NCBI GenBank assembly: GCA_023227835.1
Contig: JALOCI010000069.1
Span: 1 to 11,960, forward strand
DNA from: Bacteroidales bacterium
Lineage (GTDB): Bacteria > Bacteroidota > Bacteroidia > Bacteroidales > UBA932
Reading direction: 5' to 3'
Length of the DNA stretch: 11,960 nucleotides
The notes below the pieces were generated by a model, which was given only the letters and a program-made list of their open reading frames with translations, was not told the DNA's origin and did not search any database. The translations under genes were made by a program, and so were the position numbers. Positions 1 through 6,620 of the stretch are shown here, in pieces. Numbering within the stretch: position 1 is the first letter of the stretch; every line of letters starts with the position of its first letter.

Positions 1-78
1 AAGGACCTGAAGGGACTTGTGACAGAGCCACAACCACTCATTCAAAATCAAGATGTCAATGAACTTACTTTGTTTTAA
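1..78 (+). CDS. 3' end of an unidentified or broken gene (25 codons)
   Basis: An open frame enters from the left edge and stops at TAA (76-78). Its visible end is short and rich in polar residues, finishing NELTLF. Two readings are possible. (1) It is a damaged piece of the same clpX gene as the next feature: LVTEP followed by a Q and LT-F resembles the ClpX stretch 'ILTEPKN...KQY...LTF', but the spacing to the GARGLRS motif is about 20 bases too short and the frame differs. (2) It is the tail of another protein; the terminal ELTLF resembles the beta-clamp-binding pentapeptide QLxLF found at the C-terminus of some DNA polymerases and repair proteins. I cannot decide between these from 25 residues. 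No start codon or upstream sequence is visible. Confidence 0.35.
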   Translation, partial: KDLKGLVTEPQPLIQNQDVNELTLF

Positions 79-97
79 AAATTAACGCATCAGTAGT

Positions 98-277
98 ATG
101 GATACATCAATTGAATATAAACTCGGGGCAAGAGGACTACGTTCGATTTGTGAGGCAATTATGGTAGATGCCATGTACGAAACTCCTTCTCAGGCAAAGA
201 AAAGTCTTGTTATCAAGCTTGATTATGCAAAGAAAAAGATTGATAAGTTCACAGGCATATTAGCAGCTTCAGCGTAA
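98..277 (+). pseudogene. clpX: ClpX C-terminal fragment (remnant or frameshifted clpX)
   Basis: Translation from ATG at 98 gives 59 residues whose first half matches the C-terminal small domain of ClpX, the unfoldase ATPase of the ClpXP protease. The strongest signal is IEYKLGARGLRSICEAIM near residues 5-22, followed by a DAMYE-PS segment and a DYAKKKIDKF tail as in Bacteroidales ClpX. GARGLRS is the conserved sensor-2 region, which cannot work alone. The Walker A and B motifs and the zinc-binding N-domain are absent. In this frame the nearest upstream stop is TAA at 83-85, and homology begins almost exactly at the ATG, so an independent gene is unlikely. It is best read as the 3' end of a clpX copy that is broken just upstream, or as a sequencing or assembly frameshift. 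It converges with the DUF2007 gene, leaving only 6 bases. Confidence 0.8.
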
Positions 278-283
278 TCACAA

Positions 284-514
284 TTACTTTTTCGGTAAAA
301 TATCATAACCGGCAGCAGTAAGAATCTCTGCTGCTGTTTCGTATTGATCTTCAGGAACCTGAAGCTTTACATTGGAGGTGGGATAGATATTGATTACGGA
401 GTTATAGTACTCATCTTTAAGGAAAGTTTGTATCCCGTTTGCTTCAAGGTTCGATCTTGGAATAAGTATATCCTGAGGGTATGCTGAAGTAAGTATGGTA
501 ATCCATTTATCCAT
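284..514 (-). CDS. DUF2007-type small protein (putative signal-transducing protein)
   Basis: The 76-residue protein has the layout of the DUF2007 family (PF09413, named putative prokaryotic signal transducing protein). It has an N-terminal beta strand (WITILTSAY), then a helix with the expected 'A...L...L...LEANGI' pattern (here RSNLEANGIQTFLKDE), a variable middle, and a closing strand-helix VKLQVPEDQYETAAEIL with the family's typical 'V...D...A..IL' pattern. It has no signal peptide or membrane segment, so it should be a small cytoplasmic alpha/beta protein resembling PII or ACT folds. Its biochemical role is not established. It lies 49 bases downstream of the gntR-like gene on the same strand, so the two may share a transcript, though the gap is larger than within the susCD operon. 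Start ATG (512-514 on the minus strand) is the only reasonable one and fits the family length. Confidence 0.75.
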   Translation of the reverse strand: MDKWITILTSAYPQDILIPRSNLEANGIQTFLKDEYYNSVINIYPTSNVKLQVPEDQYETAAEILTAAGYDILPKK

Positions 515-563
515 AATGATTCATTTTATATTCATAAAGATAGTGAATTATCGGACATTTGTA

Positions 564-1595
564 TTAAAATGTGCTTCTTCTAATTAGTCTGAAGTTACAA
601 TGTATCTTGCGGAATGGCTTTTCCAGAATCATCAGGGCGGCAAGTTCTCCCATCTGTATGAAGTCTGTGGACATTACAGTAAGTCCGTCAAGAATAATCT
701 CGTTTATCGGAGATTCATTATAGGAAATGATACCAATATCCTTCCCGATGAGGCACCCCTTCATCTTTGCAATCCTGACCAATTCTATCAATTCAGAGTC
801 TAGCTGGCTGTTCAGAATAAGAAAAATTTCACCCTTTTCAATCTTATTCTGATTAATCGTATGGTGAAATTCGTATTGTATTCCGTTTTCGTCACAAAAA
901 CGCTTTATGCCTTTTTCTATAATAGGAGAGTATAGGGAGCCTTTCATTGATACTATGTTCAATTTTCTGAATTTTAGTATGTCATTTTTACCCTGACACA
1001 ATCCTTCATATATATCGTTTTCGAAATCCTGATACACAGAACCGAAGTTGCCTTTAAGCTCATCGATATATCTGTCGAGAAGGATGAGTTTCCTGTTCGG
1101 TATTCTTTTGAGAGTTCTTACCACTCTGCTCTGGATATCTTCTTGTAGCGAGAAGTGGGGGGTGACAATATAGTAGTCGAATTTGTCAAGATTCTCCTCT
1201 ACGAATTGCTCAAAAAGATCAACATCCTGATTGTGAAGGCGGATTGTTATCTCGGACAGTTCACCAATATGATTCATAAATGAGGAGAAAAGGACCTGTT
1301 TATAGGTACTTAGTTTGTCGAACAAAACAAGTATCCTTATTTTATTCCCGTTTTTGTTAGTAATGTAGAATCCTTTTCCCTGGGCCGATCCGATAAGCTC
1401 TTCGTCTCTTAGTAAAGCATAGGCTTTTTTTACAGTCTCCTTGGAAATATTCAGTTCGGCTGACAACTCGTTCATGGATGGCAGAAAATCTCCTATCTCG
1501 TAATCTCCCCCATTTACCAAATCCCTTATAGATTGCATCACCTGCTTATAAACAGGAATCTGGGATGCTGAATCTACTTTTATTTTTGAATTCAT
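564..1595 (-). CDS. GntR-family transcriptional regulator with LacI-like sensor domain
   Basis: A 343-residue two-domain regulator. Residues about 11-80 form a GntR winged helix: QIPVYKQVMQSIRD, then GDFLPSMNELSAELNIS and KETVKKAYALLRDEELI, ending at the wing with GKGFYI. Residues about 87-343 (from IRILVLFDKLSTYK) look like a periplasmic-binding-protein fold of the LacI/RbsR kind, which binds a small ligand. This includes the late segment GIISYNESPINE...LDGLTVMSTDF and the GELAALMIL helix. GntR proteins of this architecture in Bacteroidota commonly control sugar genes; the fucose regulator FucR is a known example of a GntR sugar regulator in the phylum. The gene is divergent from the susC operon across a 164-base control region that contains candidate operators, so it is the probable local regulator, sensing an intracellular sugar or derivative. 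The effector and the sign of control are not visible. The start at 1593-1595 keeps the full winged helix. Confidence 0.9.
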   Translation of the reverse strand: MNSKIKVDSASQIPVYKQVMQSIRDLVNGGDYEIGDFLPSMNELSAELNISKETVKKAYALLRDEELIGSAQGKGFYITNKNGNKIRILVLFDKLSTYKQVLFSSFMNHIGELSEITIRLHNQDVDLFEQFVEENLDKFDYYIVTPHFSLQEDIQSRVVRTLKRIPNRKLILLDRYIDELKGNFGSVYQDFENDIYEGLCQGKNDILKFRKLNIVSMKGSLYSPIIEKGIKRFCDENGIQYEFHHTINQNKIEKGEIFLILNSQLDSELIELVRIAKMKGCLIGKDIGIISYNESPINEIILDGLTVMSTDFIQMGELAALMILEKPFRKIHCNFRLIRRSTF

Positions 1596-1614
1596 ATTCA
1601 GATTTTATATAAAA

Positions 1615-1661
1615 GTACAAACTTTCTATTGTATATTAAAAAACAAACTTTAAATTTGTAC
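1615..1661. promoter_or_regulatory. Candidate GntR operator: inverted and direct ACAAACTT repeats
   Basis: Three related half-sites lie here. ACAAACTTT occurs at 1617-1625 and again at 1643-1651 (26 bases apart), and TTTGT at 1655-1659 is the inverse. The second and third form a 17-base near-palindrome (1643-1659) centred on 1651 with one mismatched pair. GTACAAA at 1615-1621 is also exactly inverted at 1655-1661 (TTTGTAC). The near-palindrome covers the -7 element of the susC promoter, so a protein bound there would block RNA polymerase. Assignment to the divergent GntR protein is inference from position. Confidence 0.45.
1628..1658 (+). promoter_or_regulatory. Bacteroidota-type promoter for the susC operon
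   Basis: TAAATTTG at 1651-1658 matches the Bacteroidota -7 consensus TAnnTTTG exactly. ATTG at 1628-1631 serves as the -33 element (consensus TTTG), 19 bases upstream, which is the usual spacing. Transcription would start near 1664, giving a leader of roughly 95 bases before the susC ATG. Confidence 0.6.
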
Positions 1662-1712
1662 CACACTACACAACACTTAAATTAATCTCAATTAACTTAG
1701 CTGTGGTGTGGT
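1660..1712 (+). repeat. Inverted repeat (11-bp arms) at the susC transcription start and leader
   Basis: ACCACACTACA (1660-1670) pairs with TGTGGTGTGGT (1702-1712) through 11 positions. Ten are Watson-Crick and one is T-G, which would be allowed as U-G in RNA; the loop is 31 bases. The expected transcription start (about 1664) falls inside the left arm, so it could be an RNA hairpin lacking its outermost pairs, or a DNA operator spanning the start site. There is no T-tract after it and it precedes the first gene, so it is not a simple terminator. Confidence 0.45.
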
Positions 1713-1720
1713 TGTGGGTG

Positions 1721-1728
1721 CAAATTTA
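1721..1728 (-). promoter_or_regulatory. Possible -7 element for the divergent gntR gene
   Basis: On the minus strand 1728-1721 reads TAAATTTG, an exact Bacteroidota -7 match facing the gntR-like gene. No convincing TTTG lies at the normal distance upstream (around 1748-1751 on this strand), and the implied leader would be about 115-120 bases. The AT-rich sequence makes a chance match possible. The surrounding AATTTAAAC is repeated directly at 1723-1731 and 1743-1751. Confidence 0.25.
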
Positions 1729-1759
1729 AACAACAAAACGTTAATTTAAACTTGATTTA

Positions 1760-4700
1760 ATGAAAAAAAATGTTGGATCAAATGATTTAATGCAGTTATT
1801 CCAAAAATATTGGACTGCAACTTTAATGATGCTGTTAGGGTGTATTTTGTCTACTGACCTGATGGCTCAAAACTTGTCCGTATCGGGAACTGTCAGATTT
1901 TCAACCGGAGAGGTTGTTCCCGGGGCAAATGTCTCAGTGAAGGGCTCTGCAAATGGGACTATGACAAATGCAGATGGTACCTATAATCTGACAAATGTGG
2001 CGGCAAATTCTGTTCTTCAGTTTTCATTCGTAGGTATGGAGACTCTGGAGGTGAGTCTTAATGGCAGAAAACAGATAGATGTCGTACTTAAAGAGAGTGC
2101 CATTGTACTTGATGAAGTAGTGGCAATTGGTTACGGAACTGCAAAGAAGAAGGATCTGACAGGTTCGGTAGCGGCAGTAGGCGGGGAGAGGCTTCTCTCA
2201 CGTCAGAACAATCAGGTTATAACAGCTCTTCAGGGTGCTATGGCCGGGGTGACCGTTACAAGATCAAGTTCTGCACCAGGTGCAGGTGGTACAATCCGTG
2301 TCAGGGGTATAACCTCAATTCAGGAGAGCGATCCTTTGATTATCATTGACGGTGTGCCGGCAAACAGCATTAATGATGTGAATCCTGCAGATGTTGAGAA
2401 TATCACTGTCCTTAAGGATGCAGCATCTGCCTCTATTTATGGAGCAAGAGCTGCAGCGGGCGTTGTCCTTGTTACTACAAAGAGAGGTTCCAGGGATGGA
2501 ATGAATATCGATTATAACTACAGCCTGTCATTGGATGTCCCAACGAAAATGCCTGAATATGCAAATGCTGTTACCTATATGAAGGTGCTGAATGAGAGAA
2601 ACTGGAACGACAATAATGCAGGCGGGGAATACTCTGTGTATGAGAAGGACCTTATTGATAATTATTGGAGTCTGAATAAACAGAATCCTGATCTTTATCC
2701 TAATACTGAATGGGTTAACTTATGTATGAAGGATTATGGTGTGAAACACAGCCATCAGCTCGGAATCTCAAGCGGAAATGAAAAATCCAGGACTAAGGTT
2801 AGTTTCGGATATGATAATGTGGATGGTTTATATGTGGCAAACAATTCCTGGAAAAGAATAACTGCCAGAGTCAACAATGACATCAAGCTTAAAAAATGGC
2901 TCTCTACATCAATTGACCTTGGTCTCAAGCACAGTGAAACTATAGAGCCGGCTTTCAGTCCATCCTTGAGAATGAGATATGCGGCTCCGGTATATCCTGC
3001 AATATTTTCTGACGGTCGTCTTGCCGGAGGTAAAGATGGTGAAAATCCATACGGAAAGCTCGTTTATGGAGGTAATGAAAACAGTAAGGGTTACCAGGTC
3101 AGCGGCAAGGTTTCTGTGGATATTAAGCCTATCGAGGATATTACTGTTACAGGAGTCTTTGCTCCTATATATAATTTCTCTAAAGTCAAGCTCTTCAACA
3201 AGCAGGTTGAATATTATACCGCTTGGGATGATATGGCGAGCACCGATTTTATGGATGAAACAAATACAACTGACCTGAAGGAGACCAGAAGTGACAGTTA
3301 TTCAATCACTTCGCAGATTTATGCAAACTACAATAAAACAATAAACAAGCATAATATAAGTGCGACTTTAGGTTATGAAACCTTCCACTATTTTTATGAG
3401 AATCTATGGGCTTCACGCGGAGAGTATGACATCCCTTATTACCCATACCTGGCAGCAGGACCTTCAACTCTAATGGATAATAATGGAGATGCATACGAAA
3501 ATGCTTACAACTCATATATCGGGAGGGTAATGTACAACTGGGGATATAAATATTATGTTCAGGCTAACTTCCGTTATGACGGTTCAAGTCGTTTCCACAA
3601 GGATCACAGATGGGCATTTTTCCCTTCGGCATCTCTGGGATGGGTTATATCTAAGGAGAGCTTCATGCAGGATATTTATTGGCTCAATTTTGCTAAATTG
3701 CGTCTTTCCTACGGCCAGCTTGGTAATGAGAGGATAGGTAATTACCCTTATCAGTCTTCAATTGCATTTAACACAGGTACATTATACCAAGGCAGTACAA
3801 TTATCCCGGCACAGGGTGCTTCTGCATACCAGTATGCAATACAGGACATATCATGGGAGACAACTGAGACAATTGACCTTGGTCTTGACCTCAGCTTCCT
3901 TGGTGAAAGACTGAAATTCACAGGAGATTACTATCAGAAAAAGACAATGGATATGCTGTTGCAGCTTCAGATTCCGAATTATATGGGTTATGCTGATCCT
4001 GATCAGAATGCAGGTACAATGTCGACTAAAGGATGGGAGATTGAACTTGGATGGTCTGACAAGATTGGAGATTTCTCTTATGGTGTTAACTTGAACCTAT
4101 ATGATTCAAAAACTGTCATGGGAGACCTAAAGGATACTCAGGTGCTCTCGAATGGCCTCATTATCAAAGAAGGCAGTGAATATAATGAGTGGTACGGATA
4201 CAAGAGTGACGGCATATTTCAGACAGCAGAGGAGATAGCATCTTCTCCTGTTACTTCAGGAGCTGTTAAGGTTGGAGATGTCAAATACAAGGATATAAGC
4301 GGCCCTGAAGGAATCCCGGATGGTAAGATCGATGCTGTATACGACAGGGTTCTACTTGGCGGATCTCTTCCACGGTTTAATTATGGCGGTAATATTAACC
4401 TTGGATATAAAGGATTTGATTTCTTGCTGGCATTCCAGGGTGTAGGTAAACGTAACTCTATGATAACTGAGGAGATGGTGCAGCCAATACGCGGCGACTG
4501 GTACAATGTACCACAGATAATTGTAGGTAAATACTGGAGCAACTACAATACTGAAGCACAGAATTTAAATGCAAAATATCCGAGAGTTTCCAGAACAGGA
4601 AATACAAATAACTACGCTGTATCGGATTTCTGGATGATTGACGGGTCATACTTCCGAATTAAAAATATAACACTTGGCTATACAATTCCTTCTAAGCTTT

Positions 4701-4855
4701 TAAGAAAGATTTCACTTCAGAATGTGAGACTGTATGCTTCACTTCAGGACTTCTTTACAGTAAGCAACTATCCTCAGGGATGGGATCCGGAGGTGAGCTC
4801 TACAGGCTACCCTATAACAAAATCGGTAATTTTTGGAGTTTCAGTTAAATTTTAA
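1760..4855 (+). CDS. SusC/RagA-type TonB-dependent outer-membrane transporter
   Basis: This 1031-residue protein is an energised outer-membrane channel that imports oligosaccharides or other large nutrients bound by its SusD partner. An N-terminal signal peptide with a hydrophobic core (about residues 19-31) is likely cleaved after A36 (LMA-QN). A carboxypeptidase-D-like regulatory domain follows, starting at SGTV (residue 42). Next come the family's conserved LDEVVAIGYGTAKKKDLTGSV stretch from residue 117, holding the presumed TonB box, and the plug domain to about residue 245 (VRGITSIQ, IIIDGVP, LKDAASASIYGARAAAGVVLVTTK). The rest is the beta-barrel, ending in the aromatic residue (VSVKF) typical of outer-membrane proteins. 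Length is normal. There is no N-terminal STN domain, so it is not an anti-sigma-signalling SusC; this agrees with control by the adjacent GntR protein. It is first in the operon and 23 bases before the susD gene. The substrate cannot be read from sequence. Confidence 0.97.
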   Translation: MKKNVGSNDLMQLFQKYWTATLMMLLGCILSTDLMAQNLSVSGTVRFSTGEVVPGANVSVKGSANGTMTNADGTYNLTNVAANSVLQFSFVGMETLEVSLNGRKQIDVVLKESAIVLDEVVAIGYGTAKKKDLTGSVAAVGGERLLSRQNNQVITALQGAMAGVTVTRSSSAPGAGGTIRVRGITSIQESDPLIIIDGVPANSINDVNPADVENITVLKDAASASIYGARAAAGVVLVTTKRGSRDGMNIDYNYSLSLDVPTKMPEYANAVTYMKVLNERNWNDNNAGGEYSVYEKDLIDNYWSLNKQNPDLYPNTEWVNLCMKDYGVKHSHQLGISSGNEKSRTKVSFGYDNVDGLYVANNSWKRITARVNNDIKLKKWLSTSIDLGLKHSETIEPAFSPSLRMRYAAPVYPAIFSDGRLAGGKDGENPYGKLVYGGNENSKGYQVSGKVSVDIKPIEDITVTGVFAPIYNFSKVKLFNKQVEYYTAWDDMASTDFMDETNTTDLKETRSDSYSITSQIYANYNKTINKHNISATLGYETFHYFYENLWASRGEYDIPYYPYLAAGPSTLMDNNGDAYENAYNSYIGRVMYNWGYKYYVQANFRYDGSSRFHKDHRWAFFPSASLGWVISKESFMQDIYWLNFAKLRLSYGQLGNERIGNYPYQSSIAFNTGTLYQGSTIIPAQGASAYQYAIQDISWETTETIDLGLDLSFLGERLKFTGDYYQKKTMDMLLQLQIPNYMGYADPDQNAGTMSTKGWEIELGWSDKIGDFSYGVNLNLYDSKTVMGDLKDTQVLSNGLIIKEGSEYNEWYGYKSDGIFQTAEEIASSPVTSGAVKVGDVKYKDISGPEGIPDGKIDAVYDRVLLGGSLPRFNYGGNINLGYKGFDFLLAFQGVGKRNSMITEEMVQPIRGDWYNVPQIIVGKYWSNYNTEAQNLNAKYPRVSRTGNTNNYAVSDFWMIDGSYFRIKNITLGYTIPSKLLRKISLQNVRLYASLQDFFTVSNYPQGWDPEVSSTGYPITKSVIFGVSVKF

Positions 4856-4878
4856 GTGTTAATAAACAACCTAGAAAA

Positions 4879-6609
4879 ATGAAAAAAAGGAATTATATAT
4901 TATCGGCAATGGCGGTTGTTGCTCTCTATTCATGTAACAATCTAGATCTTCAGCCGCTTTCAAAGGCATCCAATGAGAGTTGGTTCAAAGACCGCACTCA
5001 GGTGGAGATGAGCCTTAACACTCTTTATCTGCATCAGTTCTGGCCAATTCATAAGACAGATTTCGGCAGTAATATTATGTCTCTGGATGAGCCAACCGAT
5101 GACTGGACAAACAGAACTACCCTTATTGTTTTTACAAACGGAACATTAACAGGAAGTAACTCATCATTTCTCAATAATACATGGACATACAGCTATAGGG
5201 CAATCAGCCGTGCAAATACCATAATAAATAACATTCATAAGGCTAAGGATAATCTCTCTGCTGAACTATATGAGAGATTTATTGCCGATGCCAGGTTTGT
5301 AAGAGCCTGCCAGTATTCAAGAATAATCGAATATTGGGGTGATGCAGTCTATTTTACTGATGATATTGATATAGAAAAAGCATACTCTCTCTCAAGAATA
5401 AGCAAGGATACAATACTTGCCCACATTTATGAGGATTTCGATTATGCTATTGAGAAGCTGCCGGTTGCCTATGAGAGCACCGAGATAAAAAGGGCAACAA
5501 AGGGTGCCGCTTATGCAATGAAGGCAAGAGTTGCTCTTTTCTTCAAAGATTATGCAACTGCACGTGATGCTGCAAAGGGTTGTATGGATCTCGGAGTATA
5601 TCAGCTCTATCCTGATTTTGGGGAACTTTTCCTCAGCAAGACAAAGAACTCTGTGGAAACTGTTTTTGGTATTCCTCGTTCATCTCAATATGGTACAGCT
5701 CTTACAAGTGGCTCGGTTACTGCATATCTTAGCAGAAACATAACATCACCGTCTGCAACAGCATCTCCTTCATGGGATCTTCTCTGTTCTTTCCTTTGCA
5801 CTGACGGAAAGCCGATTGATGAGTCACCATTGTATGACCGCAAGAATCCGTTCAAGAATCGTGACCCTAGATGCTCTTATACTATTGTAGAGTTCAATTC
5901 TGATTACTTCGGGTTTAATTACACACCTCATCCTGATTCATCAAAATGCTGGAACTACAATACCAGGACTTTTGTAACTAATAAGGACTCGAAGGCAGGT
6001 GACCAATATGCATCTTATAATGGTCTTATTCTCAGGAAAGGTATCGATTCTGACTGGAATGATAATCTGGAGGCAGAGAACGATAAGCTGATCATGCGCT
6101 ATGCTGATGTGTTGCTTATGTATGCAGAGTCTAAGATTGAGCTTAATCAGATTGATCAATCTGTATTGGATGCAATGAATATGGTAAGGGCACGTGCATA
6201 TAAGGCTGATTTCAGAACAGGTAACTATCCTAAGATAACTGAAACAGCACAGTCTGCACTAAGAACCATCCTGAGAACAGAAAGAAGAATGGAGTTTGCA
6301 TTCGAGGGACTTCGTTATAATGATATTCTTCGTTGGAGAATTGCCGAAAAAGTGATGAACTATCCTAACTATGGTCTTCCGACAAGTGTGGCTCTATGCA
6401 AGACATATTACAAGAGTGGTTATTGGTTTATCCCGGGTGTTCCGGATATTGATGAAAACGGCTGTCCGGACTTCTCCAAAATGGCCAACTTATCGCAGGC
6501 CCGTGTATTAAGTACAAGAGTTTTTGATAAGAACAAACACTATCTGTGGCCGATACCTACGGCAGATATGCAGATTAATCCTAACTTGGTAAATAATCCA
6601 AATTATTAA
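4879..6609 (+). CDS. SusD/RagB-type surface glycan-binding lipoprotein
   Basis: This 576-residue lipoprotein pairs with the preceding SusC as the lid that captures substrate at the cell surface. The signal peptide ends in a lipobox with the acylated cysteine at C19 (ALYSC-NN). The N-terminal part has the SusD features LDLQP and SWFKDRTQVE followed by the alpha-helical TPR-like region (YRAISRANTIINNI, RFIADARFVRACQYSRI, TKGAAYAMKARVALF). The C-terminal SusD domain carries the highly conserved LRTERRMEFAFEGLRYNDI (residues 465-483), and the closing YLWPIPTADMQINPNLVNNP is a standard SusD ending. The order susC then susD with a short gap is the defining signature of a polysaccharide utilisation locus. 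Nothing appears truncated. The ligand is not predictable. Confidence 0.97.
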   Translation: MKKRNYILSAMAVVALYSCNNLDLQPLSKASNESWFKDRTQVEMSLNTLYLHQFWPIHKTDFGSNIMSLDEPTDDWTNRTTLIVFTNGTLTGSNSSFLNNTWTYSYRAISRANTIINNIHKAKDNLSAELYERFIADARFVRACQYSRIIEYWGDAVYFTDDIDIEKAYSLSRISKDTILAHIYEDFDYAIEKLPVAYESTEIKRATKGAAYAMKARVALFFKDYATARDAAKGCMDLGVYQLYPDFGELFLSKTKNSVETVFGIPRSSQYGTALTSGSVTAYLSRNITSPSATASPSWDLLCSFLCTDGKPIDESPLYDRKNPFKNRDPRCSYTIVEFNSDYFGFNYTPHPDSSKCWNYNTRTFVTNKDSKAGDQYASYNGLILRKGIDSDWNDNLEAENDKLIMRYADVLLMYAESKIELNQIDQSVLDAMNMVRARAYKADFRTGNYPKITETAQSALRTILRTERRMEFAFEGLRYNDILRWRIAEKVMNYPNYGLPTSVALCKTYYKSGYWFIPGVPDIDENGCPDFSKMANLSQARVLSTRVFDKNKHYLWPIPTADMQINPNLVNNPNY

Positions 6610-6620
6610 TAGCCCTATAT

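Noticed and set aside
600..803. Plus-strand open frame of 67 codons
   Set aside because: It lies wholly inside the well-supported GntR gene on the other strand and shows no recognisable protein pattern.
4245..4262. CTCCTG-TTACTT-CAGGAG hairpin as terminator
   Set aside because: A perfect but short 6-bp stem inside the susC coding region with no T-tract after it.
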